Positions 9,141-19,546 of a stretch of DNA of 64,000 nt are shown here, piece by piece (the stretch's first letter is position 1; each line of letters opens with the position of its first letter). The notes beneath the pieces were generated by a model. The model saw only the letters and a list, made by a program, of their open reading frames with translations. It was not told the origin of the DNA and did not search any database. Location of the stretch: positions 1,922,001 through 1,986,000 of the forward strand of contig SDUX01000008.1 of assembly GCA_008729055.1 (NCBI GenBank), given 5' to 3'. A program made the translations under genes and the position numbers. Origin of the DNA: Pyropia haitanensis. Taxonomy: Eukaryota > Rhodophyta > Bangiophyceae > Bangiales > Bangiaceae.

Positions 9141-10985
9141 ATGGCCGCCCGGGCCGCTGCCGCCGCCCGCCGGCGGTCGGCGTTGTGCATCTCCCACTTG
9201 CGGGGCGTCGGGCGGGTGGGGCTGCTGGCCCCCCCGGCGGCCGCCCCCTCCTTTGCCGCCCCCACCACCGCGGGGCTCGCCGCCCCCGCCGCGGGCCGTC
9301 GATCCCTCCAGACGCTCTCCCGGACGGTGCCGGTGAGCCCCGGCGGCTCCCTCCGCCTGCGCGTGCGGCAAGAGTGCCACCTCCGCGTCGCGGTGGCGGA
9401 CGTCCACACCGACCAGTGGGACCAGGCGGTCGTGTCGCTGGACGTGTCGGCGACGCCGCCGGGCGGGCGCGCTGAGGGGGGGGATGCCAGCCGCGGCCGC
9501 GACGGCGGCGGCGGCGGCAAGGCGCCGCCGCGCGTCGTGTCGGCCGACGCGGCGGCGGCCGTGTCGGATGACTTTGGCGTGCGCGTCTACTGCGACTCGG
9601 AGCGCAATACGGTGACGGTGGACACGGCGGCCGAGTCGACGCCCCACTGGCTGGCGCGGCTGGTGCACCAGGCGTCGTCGTGGGTGGGCGGCCCCTTCCG
9701 TCGGGCCAACCCGTCGCTCGACACGGCCGTGACGCTGACGCTGACCATCCCCGGCAAGTTCCACGTGGACGTGGAGCTGGAAGAGGGCACCTGCACCGTC
9801 GACGGTACGCTCGAGGGCAACTTTCGGTTCGTGTCCCCCACCGCGGACCTGGTCGCGTCCCGCCTCAAGAGCGGCTACGTGGACATTGACGCGGGCGACG
9901 GCGACGTGTCGGCGGGGGTGGTGCAGGGGCACGCGACGCTCCGCACGCGGGCGGGCAACGTCGACGTCGGCCGCCTGCAGGGCCCGTTTATCGGCGTCCA
10001 CACGGGCAGTGGGGACATCCAGGCGCGCTCCGTCTACGCCACCTACGCGTCGATCCGCACCGTTGGGGGGGGCGTGCGGCTGGGCACCGCCGCGGGCAAC
10101 CTCCACATCCGCTGCTCGGGGGAGGGGGAGGTGGAGATGGGCGGCGTCACGGGCGCCCTCGACGTCGAGACGGACGAGGGCGACGTGGAGGTGCAGCTGG
10201 CCGCCCCCAGCCGGGTGGCCGTCGCGTCCGCGCGCGGGGACGTGGAGCTCGCCGTCGGCGGCGACGGCGCCGTGTCGGGCGTCGGCGTCTGCCTCGAGGC
10301 GGGCGGCGAGGGCGGCGTCACGCTCGCCGACTCGGTGCGGCTGCTCCGCGTCGGCGCGGACAGCCGCCACAGCGTGCGGGGGGTGTTGCAGGGGGCGGCG
10401 GGGGGCGCCGCCGCCGGCGCCACGGCGGCGCCGCCGCCGCCGCCCACCCCCGCGTCGGGCCTCGCCGCCGCCACCGCCGCGGCGGCCGCGGCGGACGCGG
10501 GCGCGCCCGCCGAGGCGCCCCACATTTGGGTGCGCGCCGCGGCGGGGGACGTGCGGCTGTCCACCCGCGACTGGGCGGCGTCGTTTGTAGGGGCGGACGC
10601 GGCCGCGGCGGCGGCGGCGGGGGTGGCGCAGGGGGGCGCGGCGGGCGCGCCGCGACCGCCGTCGGCGGCGGCGGCGGCGGCGCCGTCGCCGTGGGGGGGG
10701 CGCCCCTTCCCGCGCTGGGCGCGGGCGTATCCCCCACCCCGCGACGACGTGGCCGAGGGGGGGGGGGGGGGCGCCAGCCGCCCGCGCCGGCGGCGCCGGC
10801 TGCCCCAGCGGCCGCGCCGGCGGCCGCGGGGTCGGAGCGCGCTTAGCAGCGGTGGGGGGGGGTGGGGGGGGGGGGGGGGGGGTGGGAGCGGCGCCCGCCC
10901 GCCGCGGCCAGGCAAGGGCCGGCCAGCTGGGGCGGGTCGCCACGGGCGGCGTGTGCGCGTTGCGGGCTCGTCGTGTCCCGCCTGA
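9141..10985 (+). CDS. FAM185A-like mitochondrial DUF4097 (adhesin-like beta-helix) protein
   Basis: 614 residues from an ATG in GGGAGCATGG context; the frame is open further upstream but without ATG support. The N terminus (MAARAAAAARRRSALCISHL onward, with RRSLQTLSRT near residue 55) is basic, Ser/Ala-rich and lacks acids, which fits a mitochondrial or plastid transit peptide. Residues of about 210-400 form a run of short beta-strand repeats (SGYVDIDAGDGDVSAGVV, GNVDVGRLQGPFIGVHTGSG, EGDVEVQL, ARGDVELAV), the pattern of the DUF4097 adhesin-like domain found in FAM185A. Family function is poorly known. The last 200 residues are low complexity with an Ala/Gly/Arg tail, so the true C terminus may be earlier (a frame ending at 10846 is an alternative) or altered by a G homopolymer at about 10,760. 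Confidence 0.75.
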   Translation: MAARAAAAARRRSALCISHLRGVGRVGLLAPPAAAPSFAAPTTAGLAAPAAGRRSLQTLSRTVPVSPGGSLRLRVRQECHLRVAVADVHTDQWDQAVVSLDVSATPPGGRAEGGDASRGRDGGGGGKAPPRVVSADAAAAVSDDFGVRVYCDSERNTVTVDTAAESTPHWLARLVHQASSWVGGPFRRANPSLDTAVTLTLTIPGKFHVDVELEEGTCTVDGTLEGNFRFVSPTADLVASRLKSGYVDIDAGDGDVSAGVVQGHATLRTRAGNVDVGRLQGPFIGVHTGSGDIQARSVYATYASIRTVGGGVRLGTAAGNLHIRCSGEGEVEMGGVTGALDVETDEGDVEVQLAAPSRVAVASARGDVELAVGGDGAVSGVGVCLEAGGEGGVTLADSVRLLRVGADSRHSVRGVLQGAAGGAAAGATAAPPPPPTPASGLAAATAAAAAADAGAPAEAPHIWVRAAAGDVRLSTRDWAASFVGADAAAAAAAGVAQGGAAGAPRPPSAAAAAAPSPWGGRPFPRWARAYPPPRDDVAEGGGGGASRPRRRRRLPQRPRRRPRGRSALSSGGGGWGGGGGGGSGARPPRPGKGRPAGAGRHGRRVRVAGSSCPA

Positions 10986-11809
10986 CGCGCCACGTGCGTG
11001 GCAGCACGGGGCGGCGAGCGTTGCGAGGGAACTTTTTGCGGGGGGGGGGGGGGGGGGTGGGCTGGGGGGGGCTGACGCGCGTGTGGCGGGTGCGTGGGAG
11101 CAGACGGCAGGGCGTACCGGTGGAGTGCTCGTCGCGGCGGAGCGGGGTAAACGGGGTCGAGCTGTTTTTTGGGGGGCCGCGGCGTGACGGCAGGTGCCTG
11201 TGGCGGGGGGGGTCGGCGCCGCCGCCGCTTGGTCGCGGCCGCGCGCCGGGCGGTGCCTTTTTTTTTTTTTTTTTTCTCCGCCGCCCCGCGGCGGGATGCG
11301 ACCACGTCGGGTGCGGCCGCGGCGGAGCGGGGCCCGCGTGTGCAAAATCCGCGTCGAAATCGTGCGCGGCGACGGTTTCTTCCGCCGCCGGCTTGGCCCC
11401 TACGACGGTGGCGTCGGCAGGCGGGCGCAGCTGGGAACCGCGCCGCCCGTCACCCCACCCGCCGCGGCCGCGCTGCCCGCGGCCGCCCGACCCTCCCGTC
11501 CCACCCCTCGCCGGTACCGTCACGCGCCACGCCTTTCCCCTTTGCCGTCGGCCGCCGCCCCCTTTTCCCTTTGCCCAAGCCCGTCTGTCTTGCCTCTGTT
11601 GACAGACGCGTCGGGTCGCGGGGTGGCCGCGGCCCGACGCGGCGCGTCACCGTCGCTGGCGGTGACCTGCCGTGGCCATTCCCCCCGCTCCCCCTCCCGA
11701 CCTGTTTGGCTGCCGCCCCTGTTCCCCGTGTGTGCGGCGGAAGGTCCCCCCCCCCACCTCCTCCCGCTTACCCCCCAGGACCCCTCCGCCGCCCCCCCCC
11801 CTTCAAGCC
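10986..11809. other. Intergenic region between FAM185A-like gene and TSR2
   Basis: Contains long G runs (11,041-11,058), a T run (11,259-11,276) and pyrimidine-rich sequence from 11,450 onward leading to the TSR2 start. No gene seen; this is probably terminator and promoter sequence. Confidence 0.4.
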
Positions 11810-12474
11810 ATGAGCGCCCCCCCCCCAGGCGGGGGCACCCCCTCCCCCCCCCCCCTCCCCCCCCCCCCGGCGCCACCCCCGCCGCCCTCCTCCGCGCCGC
11901 CGTCGGCGGCATCTTTTCCCGCTGGACCGCCCTCGGCCTGGCGGTCACCCAAGGCTATGGCGGCCCGGCGTCGGCCGCCGTCGCCGCCGACCTCGCCGAC
12001 GCCACCGCCGGCGCGCTGCTGTCTGGGGTGGGCGTCGACGGCCTGACGGACCTGCTGTACGACGGGTTTGAGGCGTTCAAGACGGACGTGGAGGATGGGA
12101 GCGTCGAGGCGGTGGCGGCCCGGCTGGCCACGATCGCGCGGGCGCTCGCGGGGGGGGACGCCGCGCCCGCGGTGGCGGCCGCGGCGGCGGCCGACGCGCC
12201 GGCGGGCCGCCGGGGGGGGGGGGTGACGCGCTCTGTCCGCGCGCCGCCGCCCGCGGGGGGTGGCGACGCCGCCGACGCGAGTGACGACGATGGCGGCGGT
12301 GGCGGCGGCGGCGGTGGTGGTGGTGGCGGCGGCGGCGGCGGCGGGGGGGACGCCATGGACGTGGAGGGGGGGGGAGGGGGCGCCCGCCCGCCACGCCCGC
12401 CGCCACCGCCGCCACCGCCGCTGGTGGATGAGGACGGGTTTGAGACGGTCGCCCCGCGGCGGCGACGGCGGTGA
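11810..12474 (+). CDS. TSR2: TSR2-like pre-rRNA-processing / eS26 escort protein
   Basis: The core reads VGGIFSRWTALGLAVTQGYGG, then DLLYDGFEAFKTDVEDGSVE and VAARLATIARALAGG, which is the helical TSR2 domain (WTALqlAV...GG; EDGSve.vA motifs). The end DEDGFETVAPRRRRR matches the short conserved C-terminal motif of the family. TSR2 binds ribosomal protein eS26 and delivers it to pre-40S particles in the nucleus. The acidic segment that binds eS26 is here DAADASDDD, split by a run of about 20 Gly and followed by DAMDVE. The best ATG (11810) is one frame off the conserved core; long C runs at about 11,817-11,870 lie between them, so a homopolymer length error or a short intron is likely. An in-frame ATG at 11296 is possible but would add 170 low-complexity residues. 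Confidence 0.75.
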
Positions 12475-12679
12475 GCGGCGGGTGGGGACGGGTGGGAGGT
12501 GGCGGGCGTGGTCACGCCGTGGGCCTGACGTTGGGGGAGCGGGGGGGCGGGCGTGTCCCGGCTGCCGGGGACGAGGTGGTGGCGGACCGGGCGTGGCCCT
12601 GCCAGTGTGCGCGCAGTGGACTCGTGGGTAGGGTCCAGGGGGGGACGGAGGGGGCAGGGCAGGGCTTGCCGAGCCCTTA

Positions 12680-12759
<80 letters not shown>

Positions 12760-13202
12760 TGCCCGTGTCGCCGCCCTTGTCACCGCCGTTGCCGCTCATG
12801 TGGGAACAACGCCCCCCCCCCCCCCCCGATGGGTCTCGGCACCCCCCCCTGCGAGTGTAGGCGATGCGCCGACGGACCAAGGTCAAAGGTCGACAAAAAA
12901 AAAAAAAGCGCAGTACCCGTACCGCAGGGTCAGGCCGCGCTGACCGAAAAAAAAAAAAAACAGACACGCAGACCCGCGGCTACCTCCCCCCTGCCGCTGC
13001 CCCGCCCGCCCCCCCGTGCGCTCTGCGCGGCCGCCCCACCCGCGCGCTCGCACACATAGCACACGCGCAACCCACAGCCCGCCACCCACCGCACGTCCTC
13101 GGCCGCGGTGTGCCCCAACCACCCCCACCCCCCACCCCCCCACGCTCCCTCCTTCCCCCCGCGGCCTTTCCCCCCACCCCCGTCGGGCACACGCACCCGC
13201 CG
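12475..13202. other. Intergenic between convergent TSR2 and coiled-coil gene
   Basis: Convergent 3' ends flank this stretch. It holds a GCC trinucleotide array (from 12,681), C runs near 12,816, two A runs (12,894-12,907 and 12,947-12,960) and Pro/His-type low-complexity frames. No gene supported. Confidence 0.5.
12681..12760. repeat. (CCG)n trinucleotide microsatellite
   Basis: About 80 bases of nearly pure CCG/GCC with a few CCT interruptions, in the region between two convergent genes. Confidence 0.9.
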
Positions 13203-16200
13203 CTACACCCCCCGCCAGGTGGCGCGCTCCCCCCCGCCCCAGCGCGCCGGCACGACCCGGTTGTCCCCCCCCTCCCACGTCGCCGCCCCCCCCGCGGCGG
13301 GCCACGTCACAAACTTGTACTCGGTGCCGGCCGCGGCGGCGGCGCCGAGGCGGCCCTGCCAGACGCCCGCCGCCTCGGTCGGCGCCAGCCGCACCCCCGC
13401 GCCGGGGCGCCAGTCGCCCAGCTGCGGGGTGCCGCCGAGCACCTCGACGGCGCCGACGCCCGCCGGCACGCCGTCCAGAGTGAAAGTCACGCCGGGCGCG
13501 GCGGCCGCGTCGGCGGCCGCCGCCGACGCGGCCGCCGCCAGTGGCGCCGCGGCGTCGGGCGTGGCGGCCCGCCCCGGCGGCGGCGGCGGCAGCGCCTGCC
13601 CCGCGTCCGCGTCGGCGGTGGCGGCGGGCCACGCCACCGGCAGACCCGACGCGCCGCCGCCCGCGGCCAGGGCGTCCACCCCTACCCGCCGGCGGAGGTC
13701 CGCCTCGGGCACCCGCAGCTGCGCAGCGAGTGCCGACACCAGCCGCCCCGCGTCGACGGCCCGGTCGGCGAGCGGCTGGAGGACGTCGCACCGCCGCTTC
13801 CACGCCGCCACCGACTCGGCGGCCTCTTCCAGCTCGGCCTCGGCGCGCTGCAGGTCGAGGAGGAGGAAGCCCGACTCGGAGCGCAGCGCGGCCAGCTGCT
13901 CCGACGCCGCGGCCGCCGCCGCGGCGGCGGCCGCCGTCGTTGGCGCCGCCCCCGACGGCGCCGCCTCGCCGCTGGCCCCGTCCCGCGACGCGGCCGCGGC
14001 CGGGCGAGCGGCCGCGGCCTCGACGGCAGCCGCCTCGGCCGCGGCTACCGCCGCCGCCGCGGCAGCCGCCTCGGCCTTCAGCCGCGTCCGCAGGCCCGCC
14101 ACGTCTGCCCGCAGCTCCCGGTTGGTCGCCGCCAGGCCCGCCGCGTCGGCCGCGTGCCGGCGGCCCGCCGCCTCGGCTGCCGCCGCCGCGGCGGTGGCGG
14201 CCGCCAGGGCGCGGTGGAGGTCGACCAGCGCCGCGGCGGCGGCGGCCGGCGGGTCCGCACCCCCGCCGCCGCCAGACGCGCCGCCGTCCGTGGCGGCCGC
14301 CAGGGCGGCGGCCGCCAACGAAGCGTCGGCCTGTGCCGCCGCCAGCGACCGCGCCAGCGACGCCTCCTGCGCCGCCGCCGCCGCGGCGAGGCGGTCCATC
14401 TCGGCGCGCACGGCCAGCAGCTGCTCCTCACGGGCGGCGAGCGCCGCCAGCAGCACCGCGGTGCGGTCACCGCCATCGACCGGCGTGTCAGCAACGGCCG
14501 CCACAGCTGCTGACGCGGCCGCGTCACGGTCGGCAATCGCCGCCTCGGCGTCGTTGAGCTGACTGCTAAGAAAAGTGCACCAGGCAGTGAGCTTGGCCAC
14601 CGCCTCCGGGGTGGGGCTGCCAGACCCGTCGCCAGCGCTGCCAGCCGCCCGCGTCGTAGCTGCTGCCGACGTGTCGCTGCCGCGCGCAGACGCCTCGGCC
14701 GTCGCCCCGGCTGCTGCTGCCCGCCCCTCATACTGGGCATGCAGGTCACGCAGCGCGGCAGCGGCGGTGGCCGCGTCTTCCGCCCGCCCCCGCTCCGCGG
14801 CCTCGACCCGCCGCAGCGCGGCGGCTGCCGCCCGCTCCGCCGCGGCGCTGCGGGCGGCCCCGTCGCGGGCAGCGTCCTCGGCAGCGGCCAGCGACGCCAC
14901 CGCGGCCGCCAGCTGGGCCTTGACCTCATCCGCGACCGCAACCGCCGCGTCGCGTTCGATAACCGCCCCGTCACGCGCCTTGCGCGCGGCGGCCGCGGCG
15001 GCAGTGGCGGTAGAGGCGGCGGCCGCCGACGCGTCGCGGTCAGCGGCGGTGGCAGAGGCCATCGCAACGGCCGACGCGGCGTCGCCGCGGGCAGCGTCCG
15101 CGGCGGCCGCCGACGCGTCGGCGCGCGCGCGGAGGTCCGCCACGGTCGACTGGGCGGCAGCGAGGTCCGACCGCAGGCCCGCCTCGGTCGCAGCCGCTGC
15201 CGCCGCCGCCGCCTCTGCCGCCGCCGCCGCCTCGGCCTCACGCGCGTCGGCCGCGGCGGCCGTGTCAGAGACCCGCTGCGTCAGGGTGGCCACCTCCGAG
15301 CGCGCGGCAGCGAGTGCCGCCTCGGCGTCGGCCAGCCCCGCAGCGCGGGCGGCCAGCTGACTGGCGAGCGTCTCCTTCCCTGCCAGCTCCCCACTCATCG
15401 CGGCAATGTCCTCGGTGAGGGACGCTACCGACCGGCGCGCCTCGTCGCCACGCCGCTCCGCATCCGCAGCGCGAGCAGCCGCAGCGGCCGCCTCGGACCG
15501 CGAGGCCTCCAGGGCGGCAGACCGTGTCGCCACCGTCTCTGACATTGTGGCTAGTTCGCTCCGCGTCGACGCAAGCGCAGCGTCCACAGCCACCTTGGCG
15601 GCCGTCATGGCGTCCAGCTCCGCCTCGCGTGAGGATAGCGACGCGGCCGTGTCGGCCAGGCGACGGGCCTCTGCTTCCGCCGCCGCCTCAGCGCGCTGGA
15701 TAGCCTGCTGCAGGTCAACCACCGTCGCGTCGCGCTCGGCAACGGTACGGCTGAGCACGCGAACACGGTCGGTAAGGTCCGCCACCTCCTTCCCCCTTGC
15801 TGCCAGGTCCGCCCGTAGTTGCTGCTCCCTATCAGCCGCGGCGAGCGCCGCCGTCTGCGCCGCCACAAGGTCCGCCGCGCCCGCGTCACGCTGCTCAACC
15901 GTCGACGCGAGCCGCGCCTCCGTCGTGGCCAGCGTGCGGCGGGTATCGGCGAGCATCGCGGTGGTCGACTCGAGGTCGGCGCGCAGCTCGGCGGCGACCA
16001 CCGCCGCCCGCGTTGCCGCCGCGTCGCGCTCGCCAATCTCGGCTTGGAGGCGGGCCTCCTCGGCGGCCGCCGCGGCGGCCTGGGACCGGGCCGTCCGGAC
16101 GGTGCCCGCCAGCCCGCGCGCCTTGACGTCCAGCGCCGCGCGGAGCGCGTCGACTTCGCATGCCAGGCGGTCACGCGCGCCCTCGGCGGCGGCCGCCCGC

Positions 16201-17807
16201 GCCTCTGCCGCGGACGCCGCGTCCCGCTTGGACCGCGCGGCCGCCTCGGTGGCGGCCACCACCGCGTCGCGGCGGGCGAGCGAGCGGGACCGCACGGCCA
16301 GCTGGGCTTCGGCTTCCTCGGCGCGCGCCGTCGCCGCCGCCGCCGCGGCGGTCGCGGCCGCCAGCGCGTCGGTGCGGGCGGCGAGGGCGGCCTCGGTGGT
16401 GCCCAGCCGCGCCTGGAGCGTCGACAGCACGTGGCCGCGGTGCGTCTCGGCGGCCTGGAGGGTGACGTACGCCGCAGCGGCAGCGTCCGCGGCGGTTTCC
16501 ATGTCCCCAATCGTCGCGTCCCGCGCGGCAACCACCTCCTCGGATTGCTGCAACCGCCGGGCAGTGTCGGCGAGCGTCGCGGCGCGGTCGTCCAGGGTGG
16601 CCTGCAGGGCGGCCTCGCGGCTCGCCGCCGCCCGCCCCGCGGCGGCTGCCGCGGCTTGCGCCTCCGCCGTGACCCCACGCTGCTGCTCGGTCGCCGCCTT
16701 GGCCGCGGCGAGGGCGGGCTCCAGCTCCGCCCCGATCCGCCGCCGCTCCCCCGCCAGCGCCGTTTCCACGGAATGCAGCTGCGCCCGTAGGGCGGCCGCG
16801 TCGGCCGCCGCCGCCGCGGCGGCGGCCTGCCGCTCCCCCTCTGACCGGCGGGCCGCCTCGAGCGACCGCGTCAGCGCGAAAATGTCATCGTCCTTGGCCG
16901 CCGCCGCGGCGGCGGCCGCCTCGGCTACCGCGGCGCGCGCGTCCGCGGCGGCCGCCGCGGCGGCGGCCGCGGCGGCGGCGGCGTCAGCCTCGTCGTGGGC
17001 GGCCGCCTCGGCGGCCGCCTCGTCCCGCGACGCGGCGGCGGCAGCCTCGGCGCACGCGAGCGCCTCACGGGTGCGGCAGAGGTCGTCGCGGGTGGTGGCC
17101 AGGGCGGCTTGCGCCTCTTCAAGCGCCGCCGCAGTGGCGGCGGCGGCGGCGGCCGCCGCCGCCGCCGCGCCCGCGTCGACCTCGGGGGGGGTCGTGGACG
17201 TCCCACGCGATACGACCGCCCGCGCCGCGGGCGCGGCGGCGTCGCCATTGGCAACCGCCGACGCCGGCGGCGTGTCGACCGGCGGCGCCTCGTCAGACTC
17301 ACTGTCCGTCTGGGAGCGGCCGTCGGTGGAACCGCCACGCGCCCTGACCACGTGCCTGTCGCCCGCGGCACGGCCGGCGTCCAGGGCAGCGACGACGGGC
17401 GGGTCGGGAGCGGTGCCACCGTCGGCACCCTCCCCGGGTAAGGTGCCCCCGCCATCGGCCGCCGCTGTTCTCCTCCCGTCTGTCGCGTCTGCGACCGCCG
17501 CCGACGCGCCGCCGAGCCGGCTGGCGGCCCCGTCGACGCCCCCCCTCCCCCCTCCCCCCCTTGGCGCCCCCCCCCCCGCCACCTCCCGCCGCAGCGCCTC
17601 CCGCTCCGCGTGGGCGGCGTCCAGCTCCCGCTGCGCGTCGCGCAGCCGCCGCGTGGCGACCGCCGCGAGCGCCCGCTCGTGGCGGACGAGCATCCGCTCT
17701 GCGGCAATCGCCGCGCGGGCCGCCGCGTCGGCGGCGCGGAGCTCGGCGGCGCGGGCGTCGGCGGTGGCCGCCGCCGCCACCGACGGCGCGGCGTCGGTGG
17801 CGGCCAT
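13203..17807 (-). CDS. Long coiled-coil protein with C-terminal CBM20 starch-binding domain
   Basis: 1,534 residues, intron-free. The ATG at 17807 starts MAATDAAPSV just after a poly-G leader; the frame extends 24 codons upstream from a non-ATG codon. Residues of about 25-75 (RMLVRHERALAAVATRRLRD) are helical, 80-240 are Ser/Gly/Asp-rich and look disordered, and about 240-1,400 are one almost unbroken alpha-helical, Ala/Glu/Arg/Asp-rich heptad region (myosin-tail or SMC-like). Residues 1439-1534 form a CBM20 domain: VEVLGGTPQLGDWRPG, VWQGRL, EYKFVTW, TWEGGDNR, with the paired Trp and YKF/WE.G.NR positions that bind alpha-glucan. No signal or transit peptide, so cytosolic. Red algae store floridean starch in the cytosol, so this may link granules to each other, to enzymes or to other structures, comparable in plan to plant PTST proteins (coiled coil plus CBM48). 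The domain call is firm; the role is inference. Confidence 0.85.
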   Translation of the reverse strand: MAATDAAPSVAAAATADARAAELRAADAAARAAIAAERMLVRHERALAAVATRRLRDAQRELDAAHAEREALRREVAGGGAPRGGGGRGGVDGAASRLGGASAAVADATDGRRTAAADGGGTLPGEGADGGTAPDPPVVAALDAGRAAGDRHVVRARGGSTDGRSQTDSESDEAPPVDTPPASAVANGDAAAPAARAVVSRGTSTTPPEVDAGAAAAAAAAAAATAAALEEAQAALATTRDDLCRTREALACAEAAAAASRDEAAAEAAAHDEADAAAAAAAAAAAAADARAAVAEAAAAAAAAKDDDIFALTRSLEAARRSEGERQAAAAAAAADAAALRAQLHSVETALAGERRRIGAELEPALAAAKAATEQQRGVTAEAQAAAAAAGRAAASREAALQATLDDRAATLADTARRLQQSEEVVAARDATIGDMETAADAAAAAYVTLQAAETHRGHVLSTLQARLGTTEAALAARTDALAAATAAAAAATARAEEAEAQLAVRSRSLARRDAVVAATEAAARSKRDAASAAEARAAAAEGARDRLACEVDALRAALDVKARGLAGTVRTARSQAAAAAAEEARLQAEIGERDAAATRAAVVAAELRADLESTTAMLADTRRTLATTEARLASTVEQRDAGAADLVAAQTAALAAADREQQLRADLAARGKEVADLTDRVRVLSRTVAERDATVVDLQQAIQRAEAAAEAEARRLADTAASLSSREAELDAMTAAKVAVDAALASTRSELATMSETVATRSAALEASRSEAAAAAARAADAERRGDEARRSVASLTEDIAAMSGELAGKETLASQLAARAAGLADAEAALAAARSEVATLTQRVSDTAAAADAREAEAAAAAEAAAAAAAATEAGLRSDLAAAQSTVADLRARADASAAAADAARGDAASAVAMASATAADRDASAAAASTATAAAAAARKARDGAVIERDAAVAVADEVKAQLAAAVASLAAAEDAARDGAARSAAAERAAAAALRRVEAAERGRAEDAATAAAALRDLHAQYEGRAAAAGATAEASARGSDTSAAATTRAAGSAGDGSGSPTPEAVAKLTAWCTFLSSQLNDAEAAIADRDAAASAAVAAVADTPVDGGDRTAVLLAALAAREEQLLAVRAEMDRLAAAAAAQEASLARSLAAAQADASLAAAALAAATDGGASGGGGGADPPAAAAAALVDLHRALAAATAAAAAAEAAGRRHAADAAGLAATNRELRADVAGLRTRLKAEAAAAAAAVAAAEAAAVEAAAARPAAAASRDGASGEAAPSGAAPTTAAAAAAAAAASEQLAALRSESGFLLLDLQRAEAELEEAAESVAAWKRRCDVLQPLADRAVDAGRLVSALAAQLRVPEADLRRRVGVDALAAGGGASGLPVAWPAATADADAGQALPPPPPGRAATPDAAAPLAAAASAAAADAAAAPGVTFTLDGVPAGVGAVEVLGGTPQLGDWRPGAGVRLAPTEAAGVWQGRLGAAAAAGTEYKFVTWPAAGGAATWEGGDNRVVPARWGGGERATWRGV

Positions 17808-18187
17808 TGCAAAGGGGGGGCGGGAGGGGGGAGGAGGGGGGGGGGGGCAGCGGGGGACCCGCAGGGGGGGCACAGGCACAACCGCAGACCAGGGAGCGAG
17901 GGAAGAGGATGGGGAGGTGGGTGGGAGGGGCTGCGTCGACGCTCAGCCGCTGAGCAGAGCGCTGCAGCACCGAAAAGAGGGAGGCAGGACAGCAAAGAAA
18001 GAGCACCAGGGCAGGCGAGATTAAAAAAACTAAGGGCTCAGGGCTCCAAGGGCGGGCGGCCGCGCGGCCGGGGGGGGGAAGACGAAAGAGCTCCGCCGCC
18101 CGCCGCCGCGGCATGCACCGCCGGCCGCCGGCTCGGCCCGCCCGCCCGCCCGCCCGCCCGCCCGCCGCGGGCGGTCAGGCCAGCCGG

Positions 18188-18229
<42 letters not shown>

Positions 18230-19546
18230 GACGCTGCCGAGATCCGCTCGCCCCCGTCCGCGGCAGCCGGCGCGGCGGACGGCAAGCCGGTGGGCGGGCA
18301 GGCGGGCAGGCGGGCTGCAGACAAAGGGATGGAGGGGGGGGGGGGGAGGAGCGGCCGGCGCGCCGCGGCGGCAGCGGTGGCCGCCGTGCGCGGCGGCGTG
18401 GTTCCGGGCCCCGCGACGCGGAGCAAGAGCGGCGGGTCTCGTGGCGCGCCGCCGCGGCGCGCAATGCCCCCACACCCCCCGCTTGCACAAGGCTGTGGGG
18501 GAATGCGGCCGCCGGCGGTGGCGCCGCCCGCTCGTCCGTAGCGCCTGTAGGCGCGGGCGGCGGCGGCTGCCTACAAAAAAAGTAACCAGCCCACGAGCCG
18601 TGGGACGCGCCGGCCGGCCACAGCTGGACGGGGGGGATGGTCGGCTGTTGCACCCGCGGCCGTGGCCGGCAACCGCGGCGCGGCCCGCGCGCACCGTGGC
18701 CCGGATGGGCGGCCCGGATGGCCTTGACGTTCGGGGCGAGGGGGGCGTCGGCGGGCGTTGGTTGGCCGGCCGGTCAATCTCCCGGCCCCATCCGATGATC
18801 TGGGTGGCTCGCGCGACAGGTCACCACCAAAAAGGGATGGACGAGTGCATCAGATCAAGTATGATGGCAATGGATTGACAGCATTTTCGTATGACGATCG
18901 GGGCTGGACCAGGACCCCACACCGTTGGCTGATGTACAGACTTCCTACACGCGAGTGGCCCAGGCGGATGTTCGATGCTGGCGACATCGTCTCTTCGTCG
19001 TTCATTCTTTGGTCGCCTACGAAACTCCAGATGAGCGGAAAGTTAAATCAAGGTATTGGTCAAAGGAAAAATCGCATCTAAATTTAGTCGAGTACATGTG
19101 ACCGCGGGATGGCCGGCGTTGTGCAACCGAGGTCGAGCTGCGAGGTGCGGTGCGTGGGACGGATCACGATCCAGCTCGATGGAGGCCGCCACCCTCACCC
19201 GCGCCGGGATGCTGTTGCAAGCACAGCCCAGTCCAGCCGCCGACCGGCACGGAAGCGGGCTGGCACCGCCCGCGTGGCCCCGCGGGGTCCAGCGGGCCAT
19301 GTCTTCTTCAAGCTGTCCGTCATTTTCACTGACTTCACCCGTCTCTCCCTCCCCTCATCCCTGGCGCAACGCCCCGCCCGCCATTGTTGCTTAGCCCCGC
19401 CGTTGGCCTCTGTCGGCGGCTGGGCGCTCGCGGCCGCCGCGGACGGCGGCGCCGCCTCTCGCGTAGCGCCGCCACCACTGCGTCTACTGGCGGCGCCTCT
19501 TTCCACCGCCCGCCGTCTCGGTGCGCGTGCCGCCGCCGCCGCCGCC
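17808..19546. other. Divergent intergenic/promoter region
   Basis: Separates the minus-strand coiled-coil gene (start 17807) from the plus-strand SMP-C2 gene (start 19547), so it should contain both promoters. It begins with G/C runs, has a GCC array at about 18,190-18,227, and turns AT-richer at 18,780-19,110 with no recognisable gene. Pyrimidine-rich DNA at 19,310-19,380 precedes the SMP-C2 start. Confidence 0.45.
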
